From assembly GCF_017916475.1 (NCBI RefSeq), contig NZ_JAFMTB010000001.1:1202849-1266848 (forward strand): a stretch of 64,000 nt of DNA, in the 5' to 3' direction. This DNA comes from Patulibacter sp. SYSU D01012 (lineage in GTDB: Bacteria > Actinomycetota > Thermoleophilia > Solirubrobacterales > Solirubrobacteraceae). Position 1 is the first letter of the stretch. Every line of letters starts with the position of its first letter. Position numbers and translations under genes: made by a program. Under the pieces are notes generated by a model. The model made no database searches. It worked only from the letters and a program-made list of their open reading frames with translations, and had not been told where the DNA came from. Positions 8,951-17,722 of this stretch are shown here, one piece after another.

Positions 8951-10225
8951 ATGATTCGCATCCTGAGCGGCGCGCTCACCGTGCCCGAGATCCGCAAGAA
9001 GCTCGGGATCACGCTCCTTCTCCTCGCGCTCTACCGCATCGGCGCGCAGATCCCCGTCCCGGGCGTGTCCGAGGCGGGCGTCCAGGCGCTGCAGGAGAAC
9101 TCCGCCTTCCAGGGCGGCGCGCTGCAGCTCCTGAACGTCTTCTCGGGCGGCGCGCTCAGCCAGATCGCGATCTTCGCGCTCGGCATCATGCCGTTCATCA
9201 CCGCGTCGATCGTGCTGCAGCTGCTGCAGGTCGTCGTCCCCGCGCTCGAGAAGCTCAAGCAGGAGGGCGAGATCGGGCAGCAGCGCATCACCCAGTACAC
9301 GCGCTACCTGACCGTCGGCCTCGCCGCCGGGCAGTCCGTCGGCTACGTCTTCCTCTTCCGCTCCTTCGAGGGCAGCGCCGGCACCCCGCTGATCGAGGAC
9401 TTCAACGCGGCGAAGGTCGTGATGATCGTCGTCTCGCTGACCGCCGGCGCGATGATCGTGATGTGGCTCGGCGAGCTGATCACGCAGCGCGGCATCGGCA
9501 ACGGGATGTCGTTGATGATCTTCGCGTCGATCATCTCCGGCCTGCCCAACGGCATCTCCGCGTGGTGGAACAGCGGCGACCCGGTGTTCAAGGTGCTCAT
9601 GCCGTTCATCGCGCTCGCCGTCATCGCCGCCGTGGTGTTCGTCCAGGAGGGCCAGCGCCGCATCCCGATCCAGTACGCCAAGCGCGTCATCGGGCGCCGC
9701 ATGAGCGGCGGCGGGCAGACCTACCTGCCGCTCAAGGTCAACATGGCCAACGTCATCCCGGTCATCTTCGCGGCGTCGATCCTGTCGATTCCGCCGACGA
9801 TCGCGCAGTTCATCACGAAGGACCCGTCGAACGGCGTCCAGGAGTTCCTCGCGCCCGGCGGCTGGACCTACATCGCCGCCGAGTCGGTCTTCATCATCCT
9901 GTTCACCTACTTCTACACCGCGGTGACGTTCAACCCGGTGGAGCAGGCGGACAACCTGAAGAAGTACGGCGGCTTCATCCCGGGCGTGCGTCCCGGCCGT
10001 CCCACCGCCGAGTTCCTCGACCGCGTGCTCGCGCGCCTGACGTTCCCCGGCGCGCTCTACCTGGCGGCCGTCGCCGCCCTCCCGGCCATCCTCTTCAACC
10101 AGACGACGCAGGGCTTCGCCTTCGGCGGCACCTCCATGCTGATCGTGGTCGGCGTCGCGCTGGACACCGTGAAGCAGATCGAGGCGCAGCTCATGATGCG
10201 CAACTACGAGGGCTTCCTGAAGTGA
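8951..10225 (+). CDS. secY: Sec translocase channel subunit SecY
   Basis: SecY forms the membrane pore of the Sec protein-export pathway with SecE and SecG. The 424-residue product shows ten hydrophobic segments. Recognisable parts include the N-terminal plug region IPVPGVSEAGVQAL, SQIAIFALGIMPFITASIV, the GIGNGMSLMIFASI signature, and the cytoplasmic loop KKYGGFIPGVRPGRPTAEFL. It follows rplO as in most spc operons and precedes adk after a 39-bp gap containing GAGAGGAACC before the next start. Confidence 0.98.
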   Translation: MIRILSGALTVPEIRKKLGITLLLLALYRIGAQIPVPGVSEAGVQALQENSAFQGGALQLLNVFSGGALSQIAIFALGIMPFITASIVLQLLQVVVPALEKLKQEGEIGQQRITQYTRYLTVGLAAGQSVGYVFLFRSFEGSAGTPLIEDFNAAKVVMIVVSLTAGAMIVMWLGELITQRGIGNGMSLMIFASIISGLPNGISAWWNSGDPVFKVLMPFIALAVIAAVVFVQEGQRRIPIQYAKRVIGRRMSGGGQTYLPLKVNMANVIPVIFAASILSIPPTIAQFITKDPSNGVQEFLAPGGWTYIAAESVFIILFTYFYTAVTFNPVEQADNLKKYGGFIPGVRPGRPTAEFLDRVLARLTFPGALYLAAVAALPAILFNQTTQGFAFGGTSMLIVVGVALDTVKQIEAQLMMRNYEGFLK

Positions 10226-10264
10226 GGACGATCGTCCGTCCCCACGAGCTCGAAGAGAGGAACC

Positions 10265-10936
10265 ATGGCTGAGTTGAACCTGATCCTGCTGGGCCCGCCC
10301 GGCGCGGGCAAGGGCACCCAGGGCGAGCGCCTGACCGCCGACGGCGGCCTGGAGTACGTCGTCACGGGCAACATCCTCCGCGCCGCGGTCAAGGAGGGCA
10401 CGGAGCTCGGCGTCCAGGCCAAGGCCTACATGGACGCCGGCGACCTGGTCCCCGACGAGCTCGTCATCGGCCTGATCCTCGAGCGCGTCCGCTCCGAGGA
10501 GGCCCACGACGGCTTCGTGCTCGACGGCTTCCCGCGCAACGTCGCCCAGGGCGAGGCCCTGGACGCCGCGCTCGCCGAGCTCGGTCGCGACCTGACGGGC
10601 GTCCTGTACTTCGACGTGCCGGACGAGGAGATCGTCCGCCGGCTCTCGGGCCGGCGCGTGTCGCAGACCGGCCGCATCTACCACGTCGAGTTCGACCCGC
10701 CCAAGGCGGACGGCGTCTGCGACGTCGACGGCTCGCCGCTCATCCAGCGCGACGACGACAAGCCCGAGACCATCCGCAAGCGCCTGGCCGTCTACCACGA
10801 GCAGACCGAGCCGCTCGTGGCGTACTACGAGCAGCGGGGGCTGCTGCACCGCTTCGACGGCACGAAGCCGCCGCAGGAGGTCGAGGCGCACCTGCGCAAG
10901 ACGGTCTCCACCCTCCGCCTGGAGGACGCGGTCTAG
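10265..10936 (+). CDS. adk: adenylate kinase
   Basis: Converts AMP + ATP to two ADP. The P-loop GPPGAGKGTQ is at residues 10-19, and the AMP-binding region and DGFPRN motif are at about 87-92. The LID begins at RRVSQTGRIYHVEFDPPK. The product has 223 residues, consistent with the long-LID form. The LID keeps a Cys at CDVDG but lacks the paired CxxC motifs of zinc-LID enzymes, so a structural zinc is unlikely. Gene order secY-adk-map is the usual one. Confidence 0.97.
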   Translation: MAELNLILLGPPGAGKGTQGERLTADGGLEYVVTGNILRAAVKEGTELGVQAKAYMDAGDLVPDELVIGLILERVRSEEAHDGFVLDGFPRNVAQGEALDAALAELGRDLTGVLYFDVPDEEIVRRLSGRRVSQTGRIYHVEFDPPKADGVCDVDGSPLIQRDDDKPETIRKRLAVYHEQTEPLVAYYEQRGLLHRFDGTKPPQEVEAHLRKTVSTLRLEDAV

Positions 10937-10952
10937 GACCGCCCCGTCGACC

Positions 10953-11726
10953 GTGGCCCCGCGACCGAAGCAGCCCGCGGAGGTCGACGCGGTCGGCCGC
11001 GCCGGCGCCGTCCTGACGGGCGTCCTGGAGACGCTCGTCGCCGCCGCGGCGCCCGGCGCCACCACGCTCGAGCTCGACGCCATCGCGCGGACGGCCATCG
11101 AGGACGCCGGCGGCACGCCGAGCTTCCGCGGCTACCGCGGGTTCCCCGGGTCGATCTGCGCGTCGCCCAACGACCTCGTCGTCCACGGCATCCCCAACCG
11201 GCGCCGGCTCGTCGAGGGCGACGTGCTGTCGCTCGACGTCGGCGTCACCCTCGACGGCTGGGTCGCCGACGCCGCGCGCACCGTCATCGTCGGCGGCGCG
11301 GGCCAGGCGGACGACCGGCACCTGGTCGAGACCGCCGAGCGGGCCCTCGCCGCTGCGGTCGCGGCCTGCCGGCCCGGCGGGCACGTCGGCGACATCGGGG
11401 CCGCGGTCCAGGCCTGCGCCGGGCAGGCCGGGGTCGGGGTCTTCCCGTCGCTCATCGGACACGGCGTGGGACGCGCGCTGCACGAGGAGCCGGCGGTGCC
11501 CAACGTCGGCCGCGCGGGGGAGGGCCCCGAGCTCGTCCCCGGCCTGGTGCTCGCGATCGAGCCGATGCTCACGCTCGGCCGACCGGCCGTCCGCACCGCG
11601 GGCGACGGCTGGTCGGTCTTCACGATCGATGGCCGGCGAGCGACGCACGCCGAGGCGACGGTCGCGATCACGGACGACGGCGTGCGGGTGCTCACCCCCT
11701 GGGGCCCCGTCGCCGGCGCCGGCTGA
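10953..11726 (+). CDS. map: methionine aminopeptidase, type I
   Basis: Removes the initiator methionine from nascent proteins using two metal ions. The 257-residue pita-bread fold has all five ligand regions: LDVGV and DAARTV (Asp ligands), GHGVGRALHEEP (His), AIEPML (Glu) and THAEATVAI (Glu). The start is GTG 10953, 16 bp after adk. Compared with the family, nothing is missing. It is the last gene before a 205-bp gap in which infA would normally be expected but is not found. Confidence 0.95.
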   Translation: MAPRPKQPAEVDAVGRAGAVLTGVLETLVAAAAPGATTLELDAIARTAIEDAGGTPSFRGYRGFPGSICASPNDLVVHGIPNRRRLVEGDVLSLDVGVTLDGWVADAARTVIVGGAGQADDRHLVETAERALAAAVAACRPGGHVGDIGAAVQACAGQAGVGVFPSLIGHGVGRALHEEPAVPNVGRAGEGPELVPGLVLAIEPMLTLGRPAVRTAGDGWSVFTIDGRRATHAEATVAITDDGVRVLTPWGPVAGAG

Positions 11727-11831
11727 CCCCGTCGGATGGGGCGGCTGAGCAGGCGGTCTTGCTAGACTCGTTCGTCCGCCTGGGTCCGCACGACGTGCCC
11801 CGGGGACTGTCTGGTATCGTGCGCAGTCTGC

Positions 11832-11859
11832 GCGTGTCGCCCCCTGCGGTGCGACACGC
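11832..11859 (+). promoter_or_regulatory. hairpin in the rpmJ leader
   Basis: Nine perfectly paired bases (GCGTGTCGC and complement) enclose a ten-base loop, about 72 nt before the rpmJ start. The same leader has a direct repeat GTCTGGTA(T/G)CG at 11809-11819 and 11866-11876, either side of the hairpin. A promoter could lie in the 205-bp gap after map (for example TAGACT at 11764-11769), so this may be the 5' leader of the rpmJ-rpsM-rpsK unit. Function unproven. Confidence 0.4.
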
Positions 11860-11931
11860 CTCGGTGTCTGGTAGCGAAGGTCTCGCGACCGTCAGAGCCA
11901 GCGCACTGACTAGCGAGCCGAGAAGGGAACC

Positions 11932-12045
11932 ATGAAGGTACGACCGTCGGTCAAGCCGATGTGCGAGAAGTGCAAGGTCATCCGCCGCAACGGCGCGGTC
12001 CTTGTCATCTGCCAGAACCCCCGCCACAAGCAGCGGCAGGGCTGA
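11932..12045 (+). CDS. rpmJ: 50S ribosomal protein L36
   Basis: A 37-residue protein reading [19 protein letters not shown] and ending NPRHKQRQG. It keeps the zinc ribbon (CEKC, then Cys27 and His32), so it is the C+ form. A GAGAAGGGAACC before ATG 11932 can serve as the ribosome binding site. It lies three bases before rpsM. In most actinobacteria infA stands just upstream; here it does not. Confidence 0.97.
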   Translation: MKVRPSVKPMCEKCKVIRRNGAVLVICQNPRHKQRQG

Positions 12046-12048
12046 GGC

Positions 12049-12432
12049 ATGGCGCGCATCTCCGGCATCAACATCCCGCTGAACAAGCGGATCGAGATTG
12101 GCCTCACCTACATCTACGGGATCGGGCGTTCGGCATCGAACGACATCCTCGCCGCCACGGGCATCGATCGCGACATCAAGGTCCGCGATCTGACCGAGGA
12201 GCAGGTCGCGGCGCTGCGCGACCACATCGACCGCGAGGTCGTGGTCGAGGGCGATCTGCGCCGTGAGCGCAACCAGGCGATCAAGCGCCTGATGGAGATC
12301 GGCTCCTACCGCGGCCTGCGTCACCGCCGCAACCTGCCGGTCCGCGGCCAGAAGACGAAGACGAACGCGCGGACCCGCAAGGGCCCCAAGCGCATGCCGA
12401 CCGCCGGCAAGAAGAAGCCCGGCAAGAAGTAG
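12049..12432 (+). CDS. rpsM: 30S ribosomal protein S13
   Basis: S13 bridges the 30S head to the 50S subunit and contacts tRNA. The product has 127 residues with [20 protein letters not shown] at the N-terminus, the [27 protein letters not shown] signature region, and a basic Lys/Gly tail. It follows rpmJ and precedes rpsK. Standard member. Confidence 0.98.
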   Translation: MARISGINIPLNKRIEIGLTYIYGIGRSASNDILAATGIDRDIKVRDLTEEQVAALRDHIDREVVVEGDLRRERNQAIKRLMEIGSYRGLRHRRNLPVRGQKTKTNARTRKGPKRMPTAGKKKPGKK

Positions 12433-12454
12433 CAACGGAGCCCTCTAGAACCTC

Positions 12455-12850
12455 ATGCCCGCACCCAAGCGCCCCGCCCGCGGCCGCCGCAAGCCGAAGA
12501 AGAACGTCCCGGTGGGCCAGGCCCACATCAAGACGTCCTTCAACAACACGATCGTCTCCCTCACCGACCGCGAGGGCAACGTCATCGCCTGGGAGTCCGC
12601 CGGCGGCGCCGGCTTCAAGGGCTCCCGCAAGTCGACGCCGTTCGCCGCGCAGGTGACGGCCGACGCTGCGGCCCGCAAGGGCATCGAGCAGGGCCTGGAG
12701 AAGGTCGAGGTCTTCGTCAAGGGCCCCGGCTCCGGCCGGGACACCGCGATCCGCTCGCTCCAGGCCGCCGGTCTGGAGATCACGACGGTCCGCGACGTGA
12801 CGCCGCAGGCGCACAACGGCTGCCGCCCCAAGAAGCGCCGCCGCGTCTGA
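12455..12850 (+). CDS. rpsK: 30S ribosomal protein S11
   Basis: S11 is on the 30S platform near the E site. It has 131 residues with [34 protein letters not shown] and the C-terminal [11 protein letters not shown], all conserved. In the usual alpha operon rpsD follows; here 243 bp of non-coding DNA and then rpoA follow instead. Confidence 0.98.
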   Translation: MPAPKRPARGRRKPKKNVPVGQAHIKTSFNNTIVSLTDREGNVIAWESAGGAGFKGSRKSTPFAAQVTADAAARKGIEQGLEKVEVFVKGPGSGRDTAIRSLQAAGLEITTVRDVTPQAHNGCRPKKRRRV

Positions 12851-12875
12851 TCCGCGCGCCACCGGGCGTCCCGCC

Positions 12876-12895
12876 GACCGTCGGACCCGACGGTC
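12876..12895 (+). promoter_or_regulatory. hairpin in the rpsK-rpoA gap
   Basis: A perfect 8-bp inverted repeat, GACCGTCG then loop GACC then CGACGGTC. It sits 26 bp after rpsK in a 243-bp gap where rpsD would be expected. The remaining gap is GC-rich and shows no convincing gene. The hairpin may mark partial termination or a processed end before rpoA. Confidence 0.4.
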
Positions 12896-13093
12896 GGACC
12901 GGGGAGACCGGTGGCCCGGGCGGCGAGCGTGCCGTCCACCCGGCGGAGGGCCGGCCTCACGGGCCGCCTCCGCCATGCAGTACCGCAGTGACCCCGCAGC
13001 GCGGGGGCCGGGAGCACGACCCGGCCGCCTCGCGTCGCACCGCGGACGGCTCCGCCCACCGTTCGCCCGACGTCCGACGAAGCAAGGACCCAG

Positions 13094-14053
13094 ATGCTCG
13101 ACTACCAGACCCCTCGGATCACCCGCGAATCCGTCGAGGACAACCGCGGCACGTTCACGATCGAGCCCCTCGAGCGCGGCTTCGGCTACACGTTCGGCAA
13201 CTCCCTCCGCCGGGTGCTCCTGAGCTTCCTGTCGGGCGCCGCGGTCACCAACGTCCGGATCGAGGGCGTCGCCCACGAGTTCACGACGCTCGACGGCGTC
13301 ACCGAGGACGTCACGGACATCGTCCTGAACCTCAAGGCGCTCGTGTGCCGCATGCACTCCGACGCGACCGAGGTCGAGGCCCCGCTCGTGGCCGAGGGCC
13401 CGGGCGAGATCACGGCGAAGGACATCGACCTGCCGGCCGGCGTCGAGATCCTCAACCCCGACGCGCACATCGCGACGCTCGAGGCGGGCACGAAGCTCGA
13501 GGTCTACCTGACCATCGGCCAGGGCCGCGGCTACCGCTCCGCGGACGAGAACAAGACCCCGGACCAGCCGATCGGCGTCATCCCGATCGACTCCATCTTC
13601 TCCCCGATCCGTCGCGTGGCCTACCGCGTCGAGCCGGCCCGCGTCGGCCAGCGCACGGACTTCGACCAGCTCACGCTGGACATCGAGACCGACGGCTCGC
13701 TCGAGCCGGGCGAGGCCCTGCGAGAGGCCTCCGAGATCCTCATCCAGCAGCTCGCGGTCTTCACGGACCCCGACCGCGTCGAGGAGCTGCGCGCCTCGGT
13801 CGGCGGCGAGCTCGAGGACGGGCTCGTCGGCCACGACGGCTACGGCGACCCGACCGACGAGATGATGATCGAGGAGCTCGAGCTCGGCGTCCGCTCGTAC
13901 AACTGCCTCAAGCGCGCCGGCATCCAGACCGTGGGCGACCTGACCTCGAAGACCGAGGCCGAGCTCGCCGCCATCCCGAACTTCGGCAAGAAGTCGATCG
14001 ACGAGGTCGTGGAGACCCTCGCCGCGCGGGGCTACGGCCTCCGCGAGGAGTAG
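13094..14053 (+). CDS. rpoA: RNA polymerase alpha subunit
   Basis: Alpha dimer nucleates RNA polymerase assembly. The N-terminal assembly domain (about 1-230) includes LERGFGYTFGNSLRRVLLSFL. The C-terminal domain (about 245-319), which binds UP elements and activators, includes LELGVRSYNCLKRAGI, TVGDLTSKTEAEL and the helix-hairpin-helix NFGKKSIDEVVETL. The length of 319 is normal. An AAGCAAGGACCCAG precedes ATG 13094. It leads the last part of the alpha operon with rplQ. Confidence 0.98.
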   Translation: MLDYQTPRITRESVEDNRGTFTIEPLERGFGYTFGNSLRRVLLSFLSGAAVTNVRIEGVAHEFTTLDGVTEDVTDIVLNLKALVCRMHSDATEVEAPLVAEGPGEITAKDIDLPAGVEILNPDAHIATLEAGTKLEVYLTIGQGRGYRSADENKTPDQPIGVIPIDSIFSPIRRVAYRVEPARVGQRTDFDQLTLDIETDGSLEPGEALREASEILIQQLAVFTDPDRVEELRASVGGELEDGLVGHDGYGDPTDEMMIEELELGVRSYNCLKRAGIQTVGDLTSKTEAELAAIPNFGKKSIDEVVETLAARGYGLREE

Positions 14054-14097
14054 TCTTCCCCGCCCGGTCGGCGAGCCCGCCCAGAAAGACCTGAACG

Positions 14098-14451
14098 ATG
14101 CGTCATCAGAAGACCCGCCACAAGCTCAGCCGCGACAGCGCGCACCGCAAGGCCCTGCTCCGCAACCTCTGCAAGGAGGTCATCGAGCACGAGCGGATCA
14201 AGACGACCGAGGCGAAGGCCAAGGCGCTGAAGCCCGAGATCGAGCAGCTCATCACGCTGAGCAAGCGCGGCGACCTGCACGCGCGCCGCCAGGTGCTCTC
14301 CACCCTCGGTCAGGACAAGTTCTCGGCCTACAAGCTGTTCGAGGACATCGCGCCGCGCTACGCCGAGCGTCCCGGCGGCTACACCCGCATCCTCAAGCTC
14401 GGGCCGCGCAAGAGCGACGCGACCGAGATGGTCCTCATCGAGCTCGTCTGA
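14098..14451 (+). CDS. rplQ: 50S ribosomal protein L17
   Basis: L17 lies near the tunnel exit. The product has 117 residues starting [20 protein letters not shown], with [20 protein letters not shown] and the C-terminal [21 protein letters not shown]. It is the last gene of the ribosomal superoperon and is followed at once by a strong terminator hairpin. Confidence 0.98.
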   Translation: MRHQKTRHKLSRDSAHRKALLRNLCKEVIEHERIKTTEAKAKALKPEIEQLITLSKRGDLHARRQVLSTLGQDKFSAYKLFEDIAPRYAERPGGYTRILKLGPRKSDATEMVLIELV

Positions 14452-14474
14452 GCCCGGACCGCACCGCTTTCGGC

Positions 14475-14504
14475 ACGACGGCCGCCCCTCGGGGCGGCCG
14501 TCGT
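14475..14504 (+). terminator. terminator of the ribosomal superoperon
   Basis: A 14-bp perfect stem (ACGACGGCCGCCCC and complement, two-base centre TC) followed by CGTTCC. It lies 23 bp after rplQ. There is no long T-run, which is common for high-GC terminators. Thirty-five bases of it are repeated exactly at the terminator after the SCP2-like gene near 52.65 kb. Confidence 0.8.
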
Positions 14505-14546
14505 CGTTCCTGGGCTCGGCGGGTGGTGGCCGGCCCGGCGCGGAGC

Positions 14547-14552
14547 TACCCT
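14547..14552 (+). promoter_or_regulatory. -10 element TACCCT, leaderless start for DUF1707 gene
   Basis: TACCCT ends six bases before GTG 14559. A transcript would therefore begin at or next to the start codon. This supports GTG 14559 over the in-frame GTG at 14523, which lies upstream of the promoter. Confidence 0.55.
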
Positions 14553-14558
14553 CGGGGG

Positions 14559-15062
14559 GTGGCCGACCGGTCCTCCAGCCCCTTCGGCGCCTTCGCGGAC
14601 GTGCGCGACCTGCGCGTCGGCGACCGCGAGCGCGACGCCGCGCAGGCGGAGCTGGTCCGCGCCTACGCCGCCGGGCGGATCGACGCGGACGAGCTGGAGG
14701 AGCGCCTGGGCGTCGCGGCGCAGGCCCGCACGGCGCTCGAGCTGGCCGGCGCCTTCCGCGGGCTGCCCGGCGCCGCGGCGCGCGTGGCGACCGCGCCCGC
14801 CCGCGCCCGCGGCGCGGCCCTGGCCCGCGGGGCGGACCGGGCCGCGATCCGCGTGCACGCCGCGACGTTCGCCGGCGCGAACGGCGGCGCGGTGGCCCTG
14901 TGGGCGGTGGCCGGGGCGGGAGCCCCGTGGCCCCTGGCGGTGCTCCTCCCGTCCGGAGCTCTGCTGGCCGGCCACGTCGCCGTGCGCCGCCGGGTGCGGC
15001 GGGCCCTCGTCTCCCGGCGCGGTCCCACCCTCGGCCGGCCGCAGCGCCGGGCCGGGGCCTAG
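14559..15062 (+). CDS. DUF1707 (SHOCT-like) domain membrane protein
   Basis: Residues about 16-70 match the DUF1707 pattern LRVGDRERDAAQAELVRAYA, GRIDADELEERLGVA, ending FRGLPG. The C-terminal half has two hydrophobic segments (GGAVALWAVAGAGAPW and PLAVLLPSGALLAGHVAV), so it is probably a small membrane protein with a cytoplasmic N-terminus. Such proteins are common in actinobacteria and their function is not defined. The chosen start is GTG 14559 because of the promoter position. It converges on, and overlaps by a few bases, the response regulator gene. Length is 167 residues. Confidence 0.75.
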   Translation: MADRSSSPFGAFADVRDLRVGDRERDAAQAELVRAYAAGRIDADELEERLGVAAQARTALELAGAFRGLPGAAARVATAPARARGAALARGADRAAIRVHAATFAGANGGAVALWAVAGAGAPWPLAVLLPSGALLAGHVAVRRRVRRALVSRRGPTLGRPQRRAGA

Positions 15063-15664
15063 AGCCAGCCGAGCTCGCGGGCGCGCCGCGCGGCCTCGAC
15101 GCGGTTCGCCGCCCCGGCCTTGCCGATCGCCTGCGACAGGTAGTTGCGGACGGTGCCCTCCGACAGGTGCAGCGCGGCGGCGATCTCGCCGATCGGGCGA
15201 CCGTCCTCGGCCGCGGCGAGCACGTCCCGCTCGCGGGGCGTGAGCGGGCTCTCGCCCGCCGACAGGGCGGCGGCGGCCAGGTCGGGGTCGACCACCCGGC
15301 CCCCGGCGTGCACGCGTCGGATCGCCGCGGCGAGCTCCTCGGCCGGCCCGTCTTTGACGAGGAACCCGCCGGCTCCCGCCTCCATCGCCCGCCGCAGGTA
15401 CCCGGGCCGGCCGAACGTCGTCAGCACGACGACGCGCGTGGCGGGCAGCTCGGCGCGGAGGGCCGCCGTCGCGGCGATCCCGTCCAGGCCCGGCAGCTCG
15501 ATGTCGAGCAGCGCGACGTCCGGGCGGTGCTCGCGGGCGGCGGCGAGGATCTCGTCCCCCCGCCCGACCTGCGCGATCACCTGCAGGTCGTTCTCCAGGT
15601 CCAGGAGCGCGGCCAGCGCGCCGCGCACGAGCGCCTGGTCCTCGGCCAGCAGCAGCCGGATCAC
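15059..15664 (-). CDS. LuxR/NarL-family response regulator
   Basis: A two-domain regulator of 201 residues. The receiver domain has the phospho-acceptor Asp54 in VALLDIELPG, with acidic residues near the N-terminus (AEDQ) and Lys in FLVKDG. The C-terminal LuxR-type helix-turn-helix begins LTPRERDVLAAAEDG and includes LSEGTVRNYLSQAI. GTG 15664 overlaps the kinase stop (GTGA), so kinase and regulator are coupled. Together with the ABC exporter upstream it resembles DesKR or antibiotic-response systems. The inducing signal is unknown. Confidence 0.9.
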   Translation of the reverse strand: MIRLLLAEDQALVRGALAALLDLENDLQVIAQVGRGDEILAAAREHRPDVALLDIELPGLDGIAATAALRAELPATRVVVLTTFGRPGYLRRAMEAGAGGFLVKDGPAEELAAAIRRVHAGGRVVDPDLAAAALSAGESPLTPRERDVLAAAEDGRPIGEIAAALHLSEGTVRNYLSQAIGKAGAANRVEAARRARELGWL

Positions 15665-16893
15665 GGCCGGGCCCCCGCGAGCGGCACGCGTGCCGTGACC
15701 GTGGTGCCGCCCACCGGGCCCGGTCCGACGGTCAGGACGCCCCCGAGCGGCGCGAGGCGCTCGGCCAGGCCGGTCAGCCCGTGGCCGTCGCCCGCGCGAC
15801 GGCCCGCGGCGTCCGGGGCGACGGTGCGCGGGGCGAGCGACGCGGGGCCGTCGTCGGTCACCGTCGCGACGACCGCGTCGTCCTCGTGGGCCACCGCGAT
15901 GCGGCAGCGGCGCGCGTCGGCGTGCCGCAGCACGTTGGTGGTCGCCTCGCGCACGACGAACGCCAGGACCGCCTCGACCTCGGGCGGGACGGGCCGGTCG
16001 GGCAGGGCCGTCTCCGGCTCGGCCCCGGCGGCGCGCAGGGCCGCCGCGGCGGACGCCAGCTCGGTCGAGAGCGGCCGGGAGCGGTACCCGTCGACGACCT
16101 GCCGGACCTCGCGCAGGGCGTCGCGCGCGACGGCGCGGACGTCGCGGACCTCGGCGGCGGCCTGCTCCGCCCGTCCGCGCTCGAGCAGGCGCTCGGCCAG
16201 CTCGGCCTTGACCGCCACGACGGACAGCGAGTGCCCGAGCAGGTCGTGCAGGTCGCGGCCGATCCGCGCCCGCTCCTCCGCCACCGCGAGCCGGGCGTTG
16301 CGCTCGCGGGCGGCGTCGAGCGCGGCCTCGAGCTCGCCGCGGCGCCGCACGCCGTAGGTGACCGAGCCCGCGACGAGGATGGCGAACGCGATCGTGACCA
16401 GGTCGCTCGCGTCCCGGGTGCCGTGCGCCAGCAGCAGGCCGTCGGCGAGGACGACGAGCGCCGGCGTGGCGACGAACGGCCAGGGGCGGTCGAGGAGGAC
16501 GGCCAGGACCGGCGCCACGAACGCGAGCGTGGCGACCCACTCGCCGCCGAGCGCCGCCGACAGCGTCAGCGCGACCGCGGCCAGCGCCGCCGCCCGCGCC
16601 GCCATCTCGCGGTCGCCGGCCGCGCCGGCCGGCGGCTCCAGACCGGACTGCCGCGCCGTCCGCGCCCGCCGCGCGCCGACCATCCGGGCGAGCGTCGTCA
16701 GGTACAGCGCGACGAAGACCGCCAGCCCCGCGCCCGCGGCGATCCGCTCGCCCAGCGGCGGGCCGTCGTCGGCGACCAGCGTGCGCGCCGCCGGCAGCAG
16801 GTAGACGAGCCAGATGCCGCCGCCGAGCTGGGCGAACCACGGCTGGCGGTCGCGCGGCGGGACGGGCGGGATCGGGGCGACGGGCGCGGTCAT
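15661..16893 (-). CDS. sensor histidine kinase (HisKA_3, DesK/NarX type)
   Basis: The N-terminal part has several hydrophobic segments forming a membrane sensor. The HisKA_3 dimerization helix contains the phospho-accepting His in ARIGRDLHDLLGHSLSVVAV. A HATPase_c domain follows, with an N box (VREATTNVLRHA), GDGHGLTGLAERL, and a short C-terminus. It has 410 residues. It lies between the ABC-2 permease and its response regulator, all in one - strand operon. The likely target is the adjacent exporter, by analogy with similar operons. Confidence 0.9.
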   Translation of the reverse strand: MTAPVAPIPPVPPRDRQPWFAQLGGGIWLVYLLPAARTLVADDGPPLGERIAAGAGLAVFVALYLTTLARMVGARRARTARQSGLEPPAGAAGDREMAARAAALAAVALTLSAALGGEWVATLAFVAPVLAVLLDRPWPFVATPALVVLADGLLLAHGTRDASDLVTIAFAILVAGSVTYGVRRRGELEAALDAARERNARLAVAEERARIGRDLHDLLGHSLSVVAVKAELAERLLERGRAEQAAAEVRDVRAVARDALREVRQVVDGYRSRPLSTELASAAAALRAAGAEPETALPDRPVPPEVEAVLAFVVREATTNVLRHADARRCRIAVAHEDDAVVATVTDDGPASLAPRTVAPDAAGRRAGDGHGLTGLAERLAPLGGVLTVGPGPVGGTTVTARVPLAGARP

Positions 16894-16896
16894 GGG

Positions 16897-17676
16897 TCAG
16901 CGGTGGGCGGTCCCGCGGCGCCAGGCCACCGTGGCGGCGGCGCCGAGGGCCACGGCCCACGCGGCGATGATCGCGCAGTCGGCGGCGGCGACGCCCGTGC
17001 CCGCCGTGATCGCCCGCGCCACCTGTCCGACGTGGTAGGTCGGCAGCACCTGCGCGACGTCGTGGAGCCACGCCGGGAACTGCGACGGCGGCACCCACAG
17101 GCCGCCGAGGGCGGAGAGCCCGATGTAGCCCACCATCGTCGCGGCCTGCGCCGTCTCCGGCGAGCGGAACGCCGCGCCGGTCAGCACCCCGAGGGCGGTG
17201 GTGGTGACGGCGGACAGCGTGAGCGCGACGACGAGCTCGAGCCACTGCGCGGTGCTGATCCCCGCCGCGCCGAACCGGCCGACCGCCCCGACGACCGCGG
17301 ACGAGCACGCGGCGAGCAGCAGGCCCGCGACGAGCTTGCCGAGCACCGCGGCGGCGGGCGAGAGCGGGGTGGCGCGGAGCTGGCGCAGCCAGCCGCTGAC
17401 GCGCTCGGCGGCCAGGCGCGGGCCGGTGGCGAACAGCCCGCCGCCGATCGCGCCGTACGCGGCCATGCCGGCGACGAGCATCCGGGAGTCCGCGCGGTCG
17501 GCGTCGCCGGAGAAGACGAGGAGCATCAGCACGGGAACGAGCAGCGTGAGGAGTGCGGCGCGCGGGTTGCGCAGCGTGCGCGTCACCTCGAGCCGCACGT
17601 ACGCGACGGTCGGGCCGAGCCGGCGGCGCGGGGCGGCGGGGACGGCGGTGGGGGCGGGGACGGCGGTGGTCGACAT
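16897..17676 (-). CDS. ABC-2 type transporter permease
   Basis: The 259-residue product has about six hydrophobic segments and an N-terminal Pro/Ala-rich cytoplasmic start. The pattern VRLEVTRTLRNPRAALLTLLVPVLMLLVF and the later SALGGLWVPPSQFPAWLHDVAQVLPTYH are typical of ABC-2 permeases of the drug/lipid export type. It lies between the ATPase gene and the kinase on the same strand, three bases from the kinase. Exported substrate unknown. Confidence 0.88.
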   Translation of the reverse strand: MSTTAVPAPTAVPAAPRRRLGPTVAYVRLEVTRTLRNPRAALLTLLVPVLMLLVFSGDADRADSRMLVAGMAAYGAIGGGLFATGPRLAAERVSGWLRQLRATPLSPAAAVLGKLVAGLLLAACSSAVVGAVGRFGAAGISTAQWLELVVALTLSAVTTTALGVLTGAAFRSPETAQAATMVGYIGLSALGGLWVPPSQFPAWLHDVAQVLPTYHVGQVARAITAGTGVAAADCAIIAAWAVALGAAATVAWRRGTAHR

Positions 17677-17722
17677 GGTGGCGGTGGGGTCGGGGTGGGG
17701 GCGGGGGCGGGGGACGCGGGGC

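Noticed and set aside
8057-11116. Very long open frame on the - strand (over 1000 codons)
   Set aside because: It is antisense to rpsE, rplO, secY, adk and map, and its translation is Arg/Ala/Asp-rich without any family motif. High GC leaves few stops in the opposite frames.
11727-11931. A hidden infA gene after map
   Set aside because: No frame on the + strand gives about 70 residues resembling IF-1; stop codons interrupt each frame.
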